DNA of 16,193 nucleotides from Aquirhabdus sp. GTDB taxonomy: Bacteria > Pseudomonadota > Gammaproteobacteria > Pseudomonadales > Moraxellaceae. Under the pieces are notes generated by a model. It was not told where the DNA came from. It worked only from the letters and a program-made list of their open reading frames with translations, and searched no databases. Both the position numbers and the translations under genes were made by a program. Within the stretch, counting starts at the first letter, position 1. Every line of letters begins with the position of its first letter. The stretch covers positions 1 through 16,193 of the forward strand of contig JASLHI010000054.1 in assembly GCA_030149815.1 (NCBI GenBank). The letters run 5' to 3'. Of this stretch, positions 7,181 to 15,022 are shown in pieces.

Positions 7181-7282
7181 CATTGACATACTCAGAAAAT
7201 ACTTTGCTTAAAGCAAGATACGTCTAGAAGCATGTCTTGATTAATCGGCATTTGTCGATACAACAAATACACCGACAATCAA

Positions 7283-7495
7283 TTAGTCAACTGCGCGAAC
7301 TTCTTCAGCTTGAAAGCCTTTTTGGCCTTTCACAACTGTGAACTCAACGCGCTGGCCGTCACGTAGTGTACGGTGGCCGTCGCCTTGAATAGCGCGGAAA
7401 TGTACGAATACATCGTCGCCGCCATTGCGTTGAATGAAACCAAAACCTTTGGTGTCGTTAAACCACTTTACTACGCCTTGTTCACGTGTCGTCAT
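7283..7495 (-). CDS. Cold-shock domain protein (CspA family)
   Basis: This 70-residue protein is a single cold-shock domain, a five-stranded barrel that binds single-stranded RNA and DNA and melts mRNA structure. RNP1 (KGFGFI, about residues 16-21) and RNP2 (VFVHF, about 29-33) are both intact with their aromatic residues. The usual N-terminal GVVKWFND and C-terminal GFQAEEVRAV are present, and the length is that of the CspA family. The ATG at 7495 is chosen because GAGGA lies eight bases upstream; an upstream TTG at 7519 would add eight residues with no ribosome site. Paralogues with this sequence may serve in the cold, in stationary phase or constitutively, so no specific symbol is given. 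The leader before it is long (up to about 165 bases to the next gene), as is common for this family. Confidence 0.95.
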   Translation of the reverse strand: MTTREQGVVKWFNDTKGFGFIQRNGGDDVFVHFRAIQGDGHRTLRDGQRVEFTVVKGQKGFQAEEVRAVD

Positions 7496-7661
7496 GTTTG
7501 CAATCCTCGTTCGAGACAACTAGAAAAGCTTGTCCGGTGTTGAAGGTCGCAAAGAAAACACGAAGCAAAAGCTGGGCTCATTTCCGTTGTCATTCTGTGA
7601 ATCATTCAGCAGTTCCGGTTCAAACCTATTAAAATTTATAAATAGACCTAATTTGGTAGAT
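7496..7661 (-). promoter_or_regulatory. Promoter and leader region of the cold-shock gene
   Basis: This gap must carry the promoter of the csp gene. An AT-rich block (7628-7645, minus strand TATTTATAAATTTTAATA) is the likeliest -10 region, but no convincing -35 box fits it. If used, the leader would be about 130 bases. It contains TGAAT-C-ATTCA (7598-7608), a small dyad. Cold-shock genes often carry long regulatory leaders; no conserved cold box is recognisable here. Confidence 0.35.
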
Positions 7662-7958
7662 TTACGTCCCCAGCTTAACACGAAGTAATACGCATGCAAA
7701 GCCCATTGAGAGTGTAATTATCACAATAATCCAACCAATATCTTCAATATGGAAACGCCTTCTCCACAATACACCCCATATCGCACCGATTATTAATAAA
7801 ATCAATAACAAGCTATATTGCGCATTAAATATGGTGTGCAAAATCTGAACAGAGTCTGCTGTAAATGCAGTAACAGGTGAAGTTTGTTCTACTGCATTCG
7901 CACCCATTCCAGTCAGAAATAAACTTAAATATAAAATGTATCTGAATATTTCCATCAT
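7662..7958 (-). CDS. Small unknown membrane protein with signal peptide
   Basis: I do not recognise this protein of about 98 residues. It begins with a cleavable-looking signal peptide (a hydrophobic core IFRYILYLSLFLTGMG, then ANA, with cleavage likely after ANA). A short polar stretch follows, then two membrane helices, YSLLLILLIIGAIWGVLW and IGWIIVIITLSMGFACVLL, joined by a basic loop WRRRFH. The basic loop should face the cytoplasm, giving an N-out, C-out mature protein. Start choice is open: GTG 7964 and ATG 7961, 7958 and 7955 follow one another, and GGAAGG six bases before 7958 makes that one the best spaced. It lies upstream of the csp gene on the same strand with 166 bases between them. 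The layout of a leader peptide and two helices recalls small pilin-like or holin-like proteins, but nothing confirms either. Confidence 0.55.
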   Translation of the reverse strand: MMEIFRYILYLSLFLTGMGANAVEQTSPVTAFTADSVQILHTIFNAQYSLLLILLIIGAIWGVLWRRRFHIEDIGWIIVIITLSMGFACVLLRVKLGT

Positions 7959-7964
7959 CATCAC

Positions 7965-8225
7965 CCTTCCAACAGCAAAATGAACGTTTTACCCATTGCA
8001 TCGTTCTGCGATTTTGCGTATCTTCCTTGCAAAGTATGAACTAAAATCGCATATTTCGAAGTAGTTTGCTAAATTAACTGAATTCGTAAACTTGCTCAAC
8101 CAGTCTTTTAAAGACGTTTTGTTGAAACATTTATTTACGATATTGCCATATTTAGCTTTATTGATGTTTATAAAAGTTCGCATTAGATCATGTTTCAATC
8201 TTATGCAGCTTTAGGAGTACTGTAA
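7965..8225. other. Intergenic region between divergent genes
   Basis: This AT-rich stretch separates the small membrane protein gene (minus) from aroQ (plus) and should hold both promoters. A minus-strand open frame of 69 codons at 7989-8198 lacks a ribosome site, begins with TTG, and resembles no family I know, so it is not called. No hairpin of note was seen. Confidence 0.4.
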
Positions 8226-8678
8226 GTGGTCGATATTCTTGTGCTGCATGGCCCAAATCTTAATCTATTAGGCAAGCGCGAACCGACATTATACGGTCAC
8301 ACCACATTAGATGACATCAATTCATCACTGACCACACATGCAAATACTGCTGGTTATCAATTAGAAAGTTTACAAAGTAATTGGGAAGGCGCGCTGATTG
8401 ATCGTATTCATCAGGCGCGCACTGACGGAACTCGCTTCATCATTATCAATGCTGGAGCGCTAACACATACTTCTATCGGTATTCGAGATGCGCTATTAGC
8501 CGCAGAAAAACCTTTTATTGAAGTTCATTTATCTAATGTTTATGCACGTGAATCATTTCGCCACCATTCATTTTTAGCTGATAAAGCAATTGCCGTCATT
8601 AGCGGATTAGGTGCTGCAGGTTATACAGCAGCTTTGCAATACATCATTCAATCATTGAACGATAAAGACTCATGTTAA
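8226..8678 (+). CDS. aroQ: Type II 3-dehydroquinate dehydratase
   Basis: This 150-residue enzyme makes 3-dehydroshikimate from 3-dehydroquinate by trans-dehydration, the third step of the shikimate pathway to aromatic amino acids, in the cytoplasm; the family forms dodecamers. Conserved parts are HGPNLNLLGKREPTLYG (8-24), which contains the catalytic Tyr23 and the flexible loop Arg18, then INAGALTHTSIGIRDAL (74-90) with Asn75 and His81, and HLSNVYARESFRHHS (101-115) with the catalytic His101 and Arg112. Length is normal for the family. The start is GTG, with AGGAG eight bases upstream. The gene lies just before accB-accC, an arrangement common in proteobacteria. A gap of 145 bases with a possible promoter suggests accB can also be transcribed separately. 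Confidence 0.96.
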   Translation: MVDILVLHGPNLNLLGKREPTLYGHTTLDDINSSLTTHANTAGYQLESLQSNWEGALIDRIHQARTDGTRFIIINAGALTHTSIGIRDALLAAEKPFIEVHLSNVYARESFRHHSFLADKAIAVISGLGAAGYTAALQYIIQSLNDKDSC

Positions 8679-8786
8679 AACTTATGTTCAAAATCACAGA
8701 TTAACAACACAATTTGTAAAAAGTTGCCAGTGTAGCAGCGACATTAAATTGCGATGATCTCCCGCAAATCAACTTAACGCAATAAA

Positions 8787-8813
8787 TTGACAGTAACTTT
8801 AATTTTTTATAGA
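8787..8813 (+). promoter_or_regulatory. Possible promoter immediately before accB
   Basis: A perfect TTGACA (8787-8792) is followed after 15 bases by TATAGA (8808-8813). Initiation would fall near 8820, four bases before the accB ATG, giving an almost leaderless mRNA. The spacer is two bases short of ideal. The box may be chance, and the main accB promoter may lie further upstream in 8679-8786, where I found no better match. Confidence 0.25.
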
Positions 8814-8823
8814 GACTAAATTG

Positions 8824-9255
8824 ATGGACATTCGTAAAATTAAGAAACTGATTGACTTGATGATCGAATCAGACTTAGAAGCTATTGAAGTCAAAGAAGG
8901 CGATCAGTCCATTGCACTGACACGACGCGTAGCCAAAAGTGTTGAGCAACCTCAGCCTCAAACTATCTCAATCCTGCCTCGCACACCGAATACACCAGCA
9001 TCAGTAAATACACCTCAAGGTCGTATTGAAACTTCACCAATGGTAGGTGTCTTTTATGCCGCACCAAATCCCGGTGAAGCGTCTTTTGTCAAAGTCGGTC
9101 AGAAAATTAATGTAGGCGATCAAATCGGCATCGTGGAAGCCATGAAAATTATGAATCCTGTTGAAGCCACACAAAGTGGTGTCGTTGCAGAAATTTTGGC
9201 AAAAAACGGTGAGGTAGTGCAATTTGGTCAGCCTTTGATTCGTTTGCAGGATTAA
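8824..9255 (+). CDS. accB: Biotin carboxyl carrier protein of acetyl-CoA carboxylase
   Basis: This 143-residue protein carries the biotin that shuttles CO2 from biotin carboxylase to carboxyltransferase during malonyl-CoA synthesis, the first committed step of fatty acid synthesis. The N-terminal MDIRKIKKLIDLMIESDLEAI is the self-association segment typical of AccB. A Pro/Thr/Gln-rich linker follows (about 37-68). The biotinyl domain (70-143) starts at SPMVGVFYAAPNPGEASF, which includes the 'thumb' that distinguishes BCCP from lipoyl domains. Lys108 within EAMKIMN is the biotinylation site. The ATG at 8824 is used; a TTG directly before it is not needed. The ribosome site is weak (GAGA eight bases upstream). 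Five bases separate its stop from accC, so the two are one operon. Confidence 0.96.
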   Translation: MDIRKIKKLIDLMIESDLEAIEVKEGDQSIALTRRVAKSVEQPQPQTISILPRTPNTPASVNTPQGRIETSPMVGVFYAAPNPGEASFVKVGQKINVGDQIGIVEAMKIMNPVEATQSGVVAEILAKNGEVVQFGQPLIRLQD

Positions 9256-9260
9256 ACCGA

Positions 9261-10655
9261 ATGTCGTCTCAATCACATCATCCCAAAACTGTATCTACAT
9301 CAGACAAGCCACTGCTACGCAAAATTCTGATTGCAAACCGAGGTGAAATTGCACTTCGTATTGCACGTGCGTGCCGCACACTCGGAATTAAAACTGTCGG
9401 TGTCTACTCAACCGCAGATAGTGAACTCATGCACTTACGCTTTGTCGATGAGGCCGTTTGTATTGGTCCAAGTGCCAGCAAAGATAGTTACTTAAATGTG
9501 AATGCCATTTTGACTGCTGCAGAGCTAACAGGGGCTGATGCGATTCATCCAGGTTATGGATTTCTATCTGAAAATGCTGGCTTTGCTGAGGCTATTGAAA
9601 AAGCAGGATTAGTTTTTATTGGTCCTCGCCCAGAACATATTCGTTTAATGGGCAATAAAGTTTCTGCAATTGGCGCCATGAAAAAAAGTGGTGTTCCAAC
9701 AGTTCCTGGCTCGAATACAGCAATTACATCTGAAAATGCCATCGGTGAGTCGATTAAAATTGGCTTCCCACTGATCGTCAAAGCGGCATCTGGTGGTGGT
9801 GGCCGTGGTATGCGAATTGTTTTGAAATCTGAAGATTTGATTGAGGCTGTTCAATCTGCTCAGAATGAAGCCCGAATGTGGTTTAACGATGAAACCGTTT
9901 ATATGGAGCGTTTTCTTCAGACTCCTCGTCACGTAGAAGTACAAGTTTTAGGTGATGGTGCAGGTCATGCGATTCATTTATATGACCGTGACTGTTCATT
10001 GCAACGGCGCCACCAAAAAGTATTAGAAGAAGCCCCTGCCCCCAATATTCCAGAAAAAGCCCGTGAAGATATTTTTGCTGCTTGTGTGCGTGCTTGTCAG
10101 GACATGCAATATCGTGGTGCAGGAACTTTTGAGTTTTTATTTGAAAATGGTCAATACTTCTTTATCGAAATGAATACGCGCGTTCAAGTTGAACATCCTG
10201 TAACAGAATGCATCACAGGCATTGATATTATCGAACAGCAAATTCGAATCGCTTCTGGATTAGGTCTTAATTTACAGCAAGATGATATTGTTGCACGCGG
10301 CCATGCGATTGAGTGCCGTATCAATGCGGAAGATCCAAGAACTTTTGCACCATCACCTGGCAAAGTCACTCAATTCTATGCTCCAGGTGGCGCAGGTGTG
10401 CGAGTGGATTCTCATCTCTACAATGGCTACACCATCCCGCATTGCTATGACTCATTGGTTGCAAAACTGGTGGTGCATGGTAAGGATCGCTCAACTGCTT
10501 TAGCGCGAACACGGCAAGCGCTTGATGAAATCATCATTGATGGCGTGAAAACGAATATTCCATTACATCGTGACGTCATTTTAGTCGATCAGAAATTTAA
10601 TGATCACGCTGTCGATATTCATGATTTAGAAAAACGTCTACTCAAAGATGCATGA
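9261..10655 (+). CDS. accC: Biotin carboxylase subunit of acetyl-CoA carboxylase
   Basis: This 464-residue ATP-grasp enzyme carboxylates the biotin on AccB using ATP and bicarbonate. The N-terminal biotin carboxylase domain starts at KILIANRGEIALRIARA (21-37). The ATP-binding glycine loop is KAASGGGGRGM (174-184). RDCSLQRRHQK (243-253) and EMNTRVQVEHPVTE (303-316) hold the metal- and bicarbonate-binding residues E303, N305, R307 and E311. R353 in ECRINAED is the likely catalytic arginine. All expected residues are present, so the enzyme should be active. The protein is slightly longer than the usual 447-450 residues because of a polar extension before KILIANRG (residues 1-20, SSQSHHPKTVSTSDKP). 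The only ATG before the conserved core gives this start, with AGGA nine bases upstream. accA and accD, which complete the complex, are not in the window. Confidence 0.97.
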   Translation: MSSQSHHPKTVSTSDKPLLRKILIANRGEIALRIARACRTLGIKTVGVYSTADSELMHLRFVDEAVCIGPSASKDSYLNVNAILTAAELTGADAIHPGYGFLSENAGFAEAIEKAGLVFIGPRPEHIRLMGNKVSAIGAMKKSGVPTVPGSNTAITSENAIGESIKIGFPLIVKAASGGGGRGMRIVLKSEDLIEAVQSAQNEARMWFNDETVYMERFLQTPRHVEVQVLGDGAGHAIHLYDRDCSLQRRHQKVLEEAPAPNIPEKAREDIFAACVRACQDMQYRGAGTFEFLFENGQYFFIEMNTRVQVEHPVTECITGIDIIEQQIRIASGLGLNLQQDDIVARGHAIECRINAEDPRTFAPSPGKVTQFYAPGGAGVRVDSHLYNGYTIPHCYDSLVAKLVVHGKDRSTALARTRQALDEIIIDGVKTNIPLHRDVILVDQKFNDHAVDIHDLEKRLLKDA

Positions 10656-10739
10656 AGGAATGCTTAAAAGAAAAGTCTGGTAGAACTCTGCTAGAATATA
10701 GCAACCACGACTTTTTCATTTTAAAGGCAAGTTAATCGA

Positions 10740-11447
10740 TTGCGCTCGACTCAAATTCCAGTCACAGATCCAGCTGCTGGGCTACGTATCACAGAAATTT
10801 TCTATTCATTGCAAGGCGAAGCCCGTGATTCGGGCTACCCGACTGTCTTTATTCGTCTAACGGGTTGTCCTCTCCGTTGTACTTATTGCGATACCACTTA
10901 TTCATTTGAAGGCGGAACTCGCATTGCTTTAGATGACATTTTGGCGACTGTAAAATCTTATGGCGATCAAATCCGCCATGTTTGTGTCACAGGCGGGGAA
11001 CCCTTGGCGCAACCAAATTGCATCCCGTTATTACATGCACTGTGTGATGCTGGATATGTAGTTTCATTAGAAACATCTGGCGCACTAGATGTCTCAATGG
11101 TCGATCCACGGGTTTCTCGCATTGTTGATTTAAAAACGCCTGCATCAGGTGAAATGCATCGCAATCTTCTTTCCAATTTGCCCATTCTCAGCAAACACGA
11201 TCAAATCAAGTTTGTCATTGCAGATCGACAAGATTATGAATGGTCACGCGAGATGTTAAAGCAACATGCACTTGACCAAATCGTCGGTGAAGTCTGGTTC
11301 TCTCCTGCATTTGCAATTGAAAAAGGACAAGTTCGCCTGCCTAGTTTTGCGCGAGATCTGGCGGACTGGATCGTTGAAGATCGATTACCTGTACGCTTCC
11401 AACTGCAATTACACAAACTACTTTGGCAGGATGAAGCTGGGCGGTAA
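10740..11447 (+). CDS. queE: 7-carboxy-7-deazaguanine synthase (radical SAM)
   Basis: This 235-residue radical SAM enzyme converts 6-carboxytetrahydropterin to 7-carboxy-7-deazaguanine, on the way to preQ0 and queuosine in tRNA. The N-terminus GLRITEIFYSLQGEA (14-28) is the QueE substrate-binding signature. C43-x3-C47-x2-C50 (GCPLRCTYCDTTYSF) binds the 4Fe-4S cluster, VTGGEPL (83-89) contacts S-adenosylmethionine, and LETSG marks the core strand. The frame opens at a stop codon 10722-10724, and TTG at 10740 is the only canonical start before the conserved core. The nearest ribosome site, AAAGG (10723-10727), is twelve bases away, so translation is probably weak. Length is in the family range. 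It follows accC after 84 bases with no terminator between, so read-through from accBC is possible. A strong terminator closes it. Confidence 0.93.
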   Translation: MRSTQIPVTDPAAGLRITEIFYSLQGEARDSGYPTVFIRLTGCPLRCTYCDTTYSFEGGTRIALDDILATVKSYGDQIRHVCVTGGEPLAQPNCIPLLHALCDAGYVVSLETSGALDVSMVDPRVSRIVDLKTPASGEMHRNLLSNLPILSKHDQIKFVIADRQDYEWSREMLKQHALDQIVGEVWFSPAFAIEKGQVRLPSFARDLADWIVEDRLPVRFQLQLHKLLWQDEAGR

Positions 11448-11497
11448 TACGTTTTTTTGAGATCATATCAATCTAAAAAAAACACTACACGTTCTCA

Positions 11498-11533
11498 ATA
11501 AAAAATCCCGCAATACGATGCGGGATTTTTTAT
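11498..11533. terminator. Bidirectional terminator after queE and the symporter gene
   Basis: AAAAATCCCGCA (11501-11512) pairs perfectly with TGCGGGATTTTT (11519-11530) around a six-base loop; three more A-T pairs extend the base. The T-run on the plus strand terminates queE, and the A-run at the left acts as the T-run for the minus-strand symporter gene, whose stop is two bases from the stem. Confidence 0.92.
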
Positions 11534-11534
11534 G

Positions 11535-13031
11535 TCAGTGCTTCGCCACCATCGCCTGCGCTTCCCGTTCCCGCAAATGCTCACCACTTTTTAATTTATG
11601 ATGAATATGTGGATCATGCTTGGCGTATTGTGGCAATAATGAACCAATCACCATGCCTAGCGCACTTGCAATTAAGCCAACACCTTGTGGTGTAAACACT
11701 TGTAAAGGCTCCAAAATTTTAGGACCAATCAGCATGATAATCCATGTCGAAACACCCATAAAAATTGCGACTAAAGCACCTTGATTGGTCGCCTTTGACC
11801 AATAAACACCGCACAATAATGGAATAAATGCCGCAACCAAAGTCACTTGATATGCATTTTCAACCATCTGGAAGATACCAACTTTCGAGTTCATGGCATA
11901 TAGCGTCACGACAATTGTAAAGACGACCGTCACAATCCTCATGTTGCGCAATAATTGCTTATCCGTCATTTTTGGATAAATTGGCTTTAGGATATTTTCC
12001 GAAAACGTCACTGATGGTGCAAGCAATGTTGCAGAAGCACAGCTTTTAATCGCAGACAATAACGCACCAAAAAACATGATCTGCGCAATCATAGGCGCTT
12101 TAGTTAAAACCAATGTTGGGAGGATTTTCTGAGGTTCCGTCGTAATTAGACTAGCAACCATTTTTGGATCAATCAGTGTTGCTGAGTAAGCGAGAAACAT
12201 AGGCACAAATGCAAAGCAAAAATACATTGAACCACCTAACACAGTACCCCACACTGCAATTTTCTCTGTTTTTGCAGATTGCACACGTTGAAAGACGTCT
12301 TGTTGAGGGATTGAACCAAACATCATGGTGCACCACGCCGCCAAGAACCCAACTATGGCAACGAAATTTCCGTCAGGTAGAAAATTAAATTTACCCGCTT
12401 GCCAAGCATGGTCAATCACATGACCAACACCACCAACTTGCCCAGAAACTTCTCCCCCAATCCACAGCATACCTAAAACAATAATGATCATCTGAATAAA
12501 GTCAGTAATCGCAACCGCCCACATCCCACCAAAGAAGGTATAGATCAGGATTGTCATGGAGCCAATCCACATACCTTCAACATTTGAAATAGCACCACCG
12601 GAAACAAGATTGAAAACTAATCCGAGTGCAGTAATTTGCGCACCAACCCAACCTAGATAAGAAATCACAATCGCAATTGTCGTTAATACTTCGACCTTGC
12701 GCCCATAGCGATACTTATAAAAATCACCCAACGTGAGCAACTTCATGCGATATAGCGGCGCTGCAAAAAATAGTCCGACTAAAATCAAACACATTGACGC
12801 GCCAAATGGATCTGCTACAACGCTATTAAGTCCACCTTGCAAGAAAGTGGCAGGAATGCCAAGCACCGTCTCCGAACCAAACCATGTCGCAAATACAGTC
12901 GCTGTCACGATATAAAATGGCAAACCACGACCTGCGATCGCAAAGTCTTTGGCGTTATGGACACGACGACCCGCCCACAGTCCGATGCCGACTGAGATTA
13001 CCCAATAAGCAATAACAAACCCTAGTAGCAT
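11535..13031 (-). CDS. Sodium:solute symporter (SSS family)
   Basis: This 498-residue integral membrane protein belongs to the sodium:solute symporter family (PutP/PanF/ActP group), which couples Na+ entry to uptake of a small organic solute. About thirteen hydrophobic helices fill residues 1-465. The family signature appears early: AKDFAIAGRGLPFYIVTATVF (27-47), then ATWFGSETVLGIP (48-60), and the loop LLTLGDFYKYRYGRKVE (98-114). The C-terminal tail (about 466-498) is polar and His/Lys/Glu rich. The ATG at 13031 has GGGAGAG about six bases upstream, better than the TTG seven codons earlier. The substrate cannot be named: proline, pantothenate, acetate and other acids are all used by relatives, and no metabolic neighbour points to one. 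Confidence 0.9.
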   Translation of the reverse strand: MLLGFVIAYWVISVGIGLWAGRRVHNAKDFAIAGRGLPFYIVTATVFATWFGSETVLGIPATFLQGGLNSVVADPFGASMCLILVGLFFAAPLYRMKLLTLGDFYKYRYGRKVEVLTTIAIVISYLGWVGAQITALGLVFNLVSGGAISNVEGMWIGSMTILIYTFFGGMWAVAITDFIQMIIIVLGMLWIGGEVSGQVGGVGHVIDHAWQAGKFNFLPDGNFVAIVGFLAAWCTMMFGSIPQQDVFQRVQSAKTEKIAVWGTVLGGSMYFCFAFVPMFLAYSATLIDPKMVASLITTEPQKILPTLVLTKAPMIAQIMFFGALLSAIKSCASATLLAPSVTFSENILKPIYPKMTDKQLLRNMRIVTVVFTIVVTLYAMNSKVGIFQMVENAYQVTLVAAFIPLLCGVYWSKATNQGALVAIFMGVSTWIIMLIGPKILEPLQVFTPQGVGLIASALGMVIGSLLPQYAKHDPHIHHKLKSGEHLREREAQAMVAKH

Positions 13032-13072
13032 CAAGACTCTCCCAACAAGCAAGCTATGAGTATTAGCGACAA

Positions 13073-13130
13073 AGAATAACTGAGCATCTTGTAAAGAACA
13101 ATATTTGCAATTCTTGCCTTAAGAAGGCAA
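13073..13130 (-). promoter_or_regulatory. Probable symporter promoter with upstream palindrome
   Basis: On the minus strand TTGTTC (13101-13096), 17 bases, TATTCT (13078-13073) is a fair sigma-70 promoter with a start near 13066 and a leader of about 35 bases. Upstream, TTGCCTT (13114-13120) and AAGGCAA (13124-13130) form a perfect seven-base inverted repeat with a three-base centre. It lies about 13 bases beyond the -35 box, a position typical of activator sites. Confidence 0.4.
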
Positions 13131-13180
13131 AAATCATGCAAAATGAAAACCATTATCTTAAAAAACAACTGAATATACCG

Positions 13181-13210
13181 AAAAAAACCGCCCTCATTGA
13201 GGACGGTTTT
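13181..13210 (-). terminator. Intrinsic terminator of the pnt operon
   Basis: On the minus strand AAAACCGTCCTC and GAGGGCGGTTTT pair with one mismatch around a three-base loop (13210-13184), followed by a run of seven T residues (13187-13181). It lies 23 bases after the pntB stop. Confidence 0.92.
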
Positions 13211-13232
13211 CATTCAAAGCATGACTTAAAAC

Positions 13233-14687
13233 TTAATGACCACCACCGCTAACGGCTTTAATCATATCTTCAACAACTTTCTTCGCATCACCGAAGATCA
13301 TCATAGTTTTGTCGTTGTAGAACAAGTCGTTATCTAGACCTGCATAACCAGTTGCCATAGAGCGTTTGATGACCATAATGGTACGCGCTTTATGTGCTTC
13401 AAGGATCGGCATACCATAAATCGGTGAGCTTGGATCATCTTTAGCAGCAGGGTTGACAACGTCGTTTGCACCAATAACCAGAACTACGTCAGTTGCTGGG
13501 AAATCGGAGTTGATTTCATCCATTTCCAAGATGTCTTCGTACGCAACATCGGCTTCAGCCAGCAATACGTTCATATGACCAGGCATACGACCCGCAACTG
13601 GGTGAATCGCAAAACGTACTTTTACACCTTCTTCTTTCAAGAGTTCACACAGCTCTTTCACCGCGTTTTGCGCACGACCTTGCGCCATACCATAACCTGG
13701 TACGATCACAACGCTGTCTGCGTTAGACATTAGGAAGCCTGCGTCATCTGCAGAACCTGCACGGTAGTTACGTTGAGCTTGTTCGCCTTTTTCTGCTGAC
13801 GCGACTGCTGTACCGCCCATTGCACCACCAAACAAAACGTTGATGATCGAACGGTTCATCGCTTTACACATGATGTAAGACAAAATCGCACCAGAAGAAC
13901 CAACCAATGAACCAGCAACAATCAGCATGTTGTTTTCAAGCGTGAAACCAATACCTGCTGCTGCCCAACCTGAGAATGAGTTCAACAGTGACACCACAAC
14001 TGGCATATCACCACCGCCCACAGGCGCAATCCAAACCCAGCCGAATGCTAATGCAAGTGCAGTCATTGCCCAGAATGCTTGCATATTGTGTGTGGTGAAG
14101 AACGCAATACCACATGCCAACATTGCAATAAAGATAGTCGCTTGAACTGGTTTAACCCAACCACCTTTAATAGTTTTCGCCCATTTCTTCGCAGCCAACT
14201 TACCGTAAGCAAATACAGAAGCGGTGAAGGTAATCGCACCAACAAAACAACCGACGAACAATTCAAACAAATGAACACTCGACATATGTGGTTGTTCAAC
14301 ACCAGCAGCCAATAATGCTTGTGAATTAGTTTGGAATAACGCTTCAAGCTGGTTGTTATGCAACAATGCAGCAATCGCAATTAGAACCGCCGCCAAACCT
14401 ACCAAAGAGTGCATTAATGCAACTGTTTCCGGCATTTGTGTCATTGGAACTGTTCTTGCACGGGCGATACCTACAACAGCACCAAGCAACATCGCACCGC
14501 CAATCATCCATACAACAGGATGATTTGCAACAAAGAAAGTAGTAATCACCGCGATAGTCATCGCGATCATACCGTAACGATTACCTGTAATCGCAGTTTT
14601 CGGGCTAGACAAGCCACGCAGCGTCAGGATGAAGAGGACTGCACCAATCAGATAGAACCAGTTGGCAGATTCACGAATAAATTCCAT
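13233..14687 (-). CDS. pntB: NAD(P) transhydrogenase subunit beta
   Basis: This 484-residue subunit holds the proton channel helices (dII) and the NADP(H)-binding domain (dIII) of the proton-translocating transhydrogenase, which makes NADPH from NADH using the proton gradient. Helices occupy about 1-300. His93 in MPETVALMHSLVGLAAV matches the channel histidine known as His91 in E. coli, and Asn236 in MPVVVSLLNSFSGWAAAG matches its Asn222. Domain III (about 310-484) shows VPGYGMAQGRAQ (329-340), IGANDVVNPAA (405-415) and KRSMATGYAG (441-450), all NADP-binding signatures. The length is a little above the E. coli 462. The ATG at 14687 has GAGGG seven bases upstream; only three bases separate it from the pntAB stop. 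It ends in His after three Gly residues. Confidence 0.96.
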   Translation of the reverse strand: MEFIRESANWFYLIGAVLFILTLRGLSSPKTAITGNRYGMIAMTIAVITTFFVANHPVVWMIGGAMLLGAVVGIARARTVPMTQMPETVALMHSLVGLAAVLIAIAALLHNNQLEALFQTNSQALLAAGVEQPHMSSVHLFELFVGCFVGAITFTASVFAYGKLAAKKWAKTIKGGWVKPVQATIFIAMLACGIAFFTTHNMQAFWAMTALALAFGWVWIAPVGGGDMPVVVSLLNSFSGWAAAGIGFTLENNMLIVAGSLVGSSGAILSYIMCKAMNRSIINVLFGGAMGGTAVASAEKGEQAQRNYRAGSADDAGFLMSNADSVVIVPGYGMAQGRAQNAVKELCELLKEEGVKVRFAIHPVAGRMPGHMNVLLAEADVAYEDILEMDEINSDFPATDVVLVIGANDVVNPAAKDDPSSPIYGMPILEAHKARTIMVIKRSMATGYAGLDNDLFYNDKTMMIFGDAKKVVEDMIKAVSGGGH

Positions 14688-14690
14688 CAA

Positions 14691-15011
14691 TTAGCCCTCT
14701 TTCTTCTTTTGCTTTGGTTTAAACATTTCAAGCATACGTGCGGTTACCGCAAAACCACCGAAAATGTTGATACTTGCCAAAAACACAGCAACCGCACCCA
14801 AGATACTCACGATGTTAATGCTTTGGAATTCAACATTCGCATCAACCAAACCAGGAATACCAACCGCTTGCAACATCGCGCCGACGACGATAATGGAAGA
14901 CAATGCGTTAGTCACAGCCATAAGCGGTGTATGTAGTGCAGGCGTAACACCCCAAACTACGTAATACCCGACAAAAATGGCAAGGACGAAAATTGTAATC
15001 GTTTCAACCAT
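14691..15011 (-). CDS. pntAB: NAD(P) transhydrogenase subunit alpha, membrane part
   Basis: This 106-residue protein is the membrane segment that in E. coli forms the C-terminal end of PntA. It has three helices: ITIFVLAIFVGYYVVWGV (5-22), one around 31-48, and a longer hydrophobic stretch 66-93, followed by a basic tail KPKQKKKEG. TPALHTPLMAVTNALSS (23-39) is the conserved loop. AAGGAG lies seven bases before the ATG. It is eleven bases after the pntAA stop and three before pntB, so all three are co-transcribed. The split into two alpha subunits is normal in many bacteria (as in Rhodospirillum) and is not a frameshift, since each part has its own ribosome site. Confidence 0.95.
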   Translation of the reverse strand: MVETITIFVLAIFVGYYVVWGVTPALHTPLMAVTNALSSIIVVGAMLQAVGIPGLVDANVEFQSINIVSILGAVAVFLASINIFGGFAVTARMLEMFKPKQKKKEG

Positions 15012-15022
15012 AATAATTCTCC

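Noticed and set aside
7598..7608. TGAAT-C-ATTCA dyad in the cold-shock leader as a riboswitch-like element
   Set aside because: Five-base arms around a one-base centre cannot form a stable RNA hairpin, and no conserved cold-shock leader motif is visible.
7989..8198. Minus-strand open frame of 69 codons between the small membrane protein gene and aroQ
   Set aside because: It starts with TTG, has no ribosome site at the TTG or the inner ATG, fills a region expected to hold two divergent promoters, and resembles no family.
13031..13213. Minus-strand open frame of 60 codons between pntB and the symporter gene
   Set aside because: It covers the pnt terminator hairpin and the symporter promoter and ribosome site, so the DNA is explained as regulatory.
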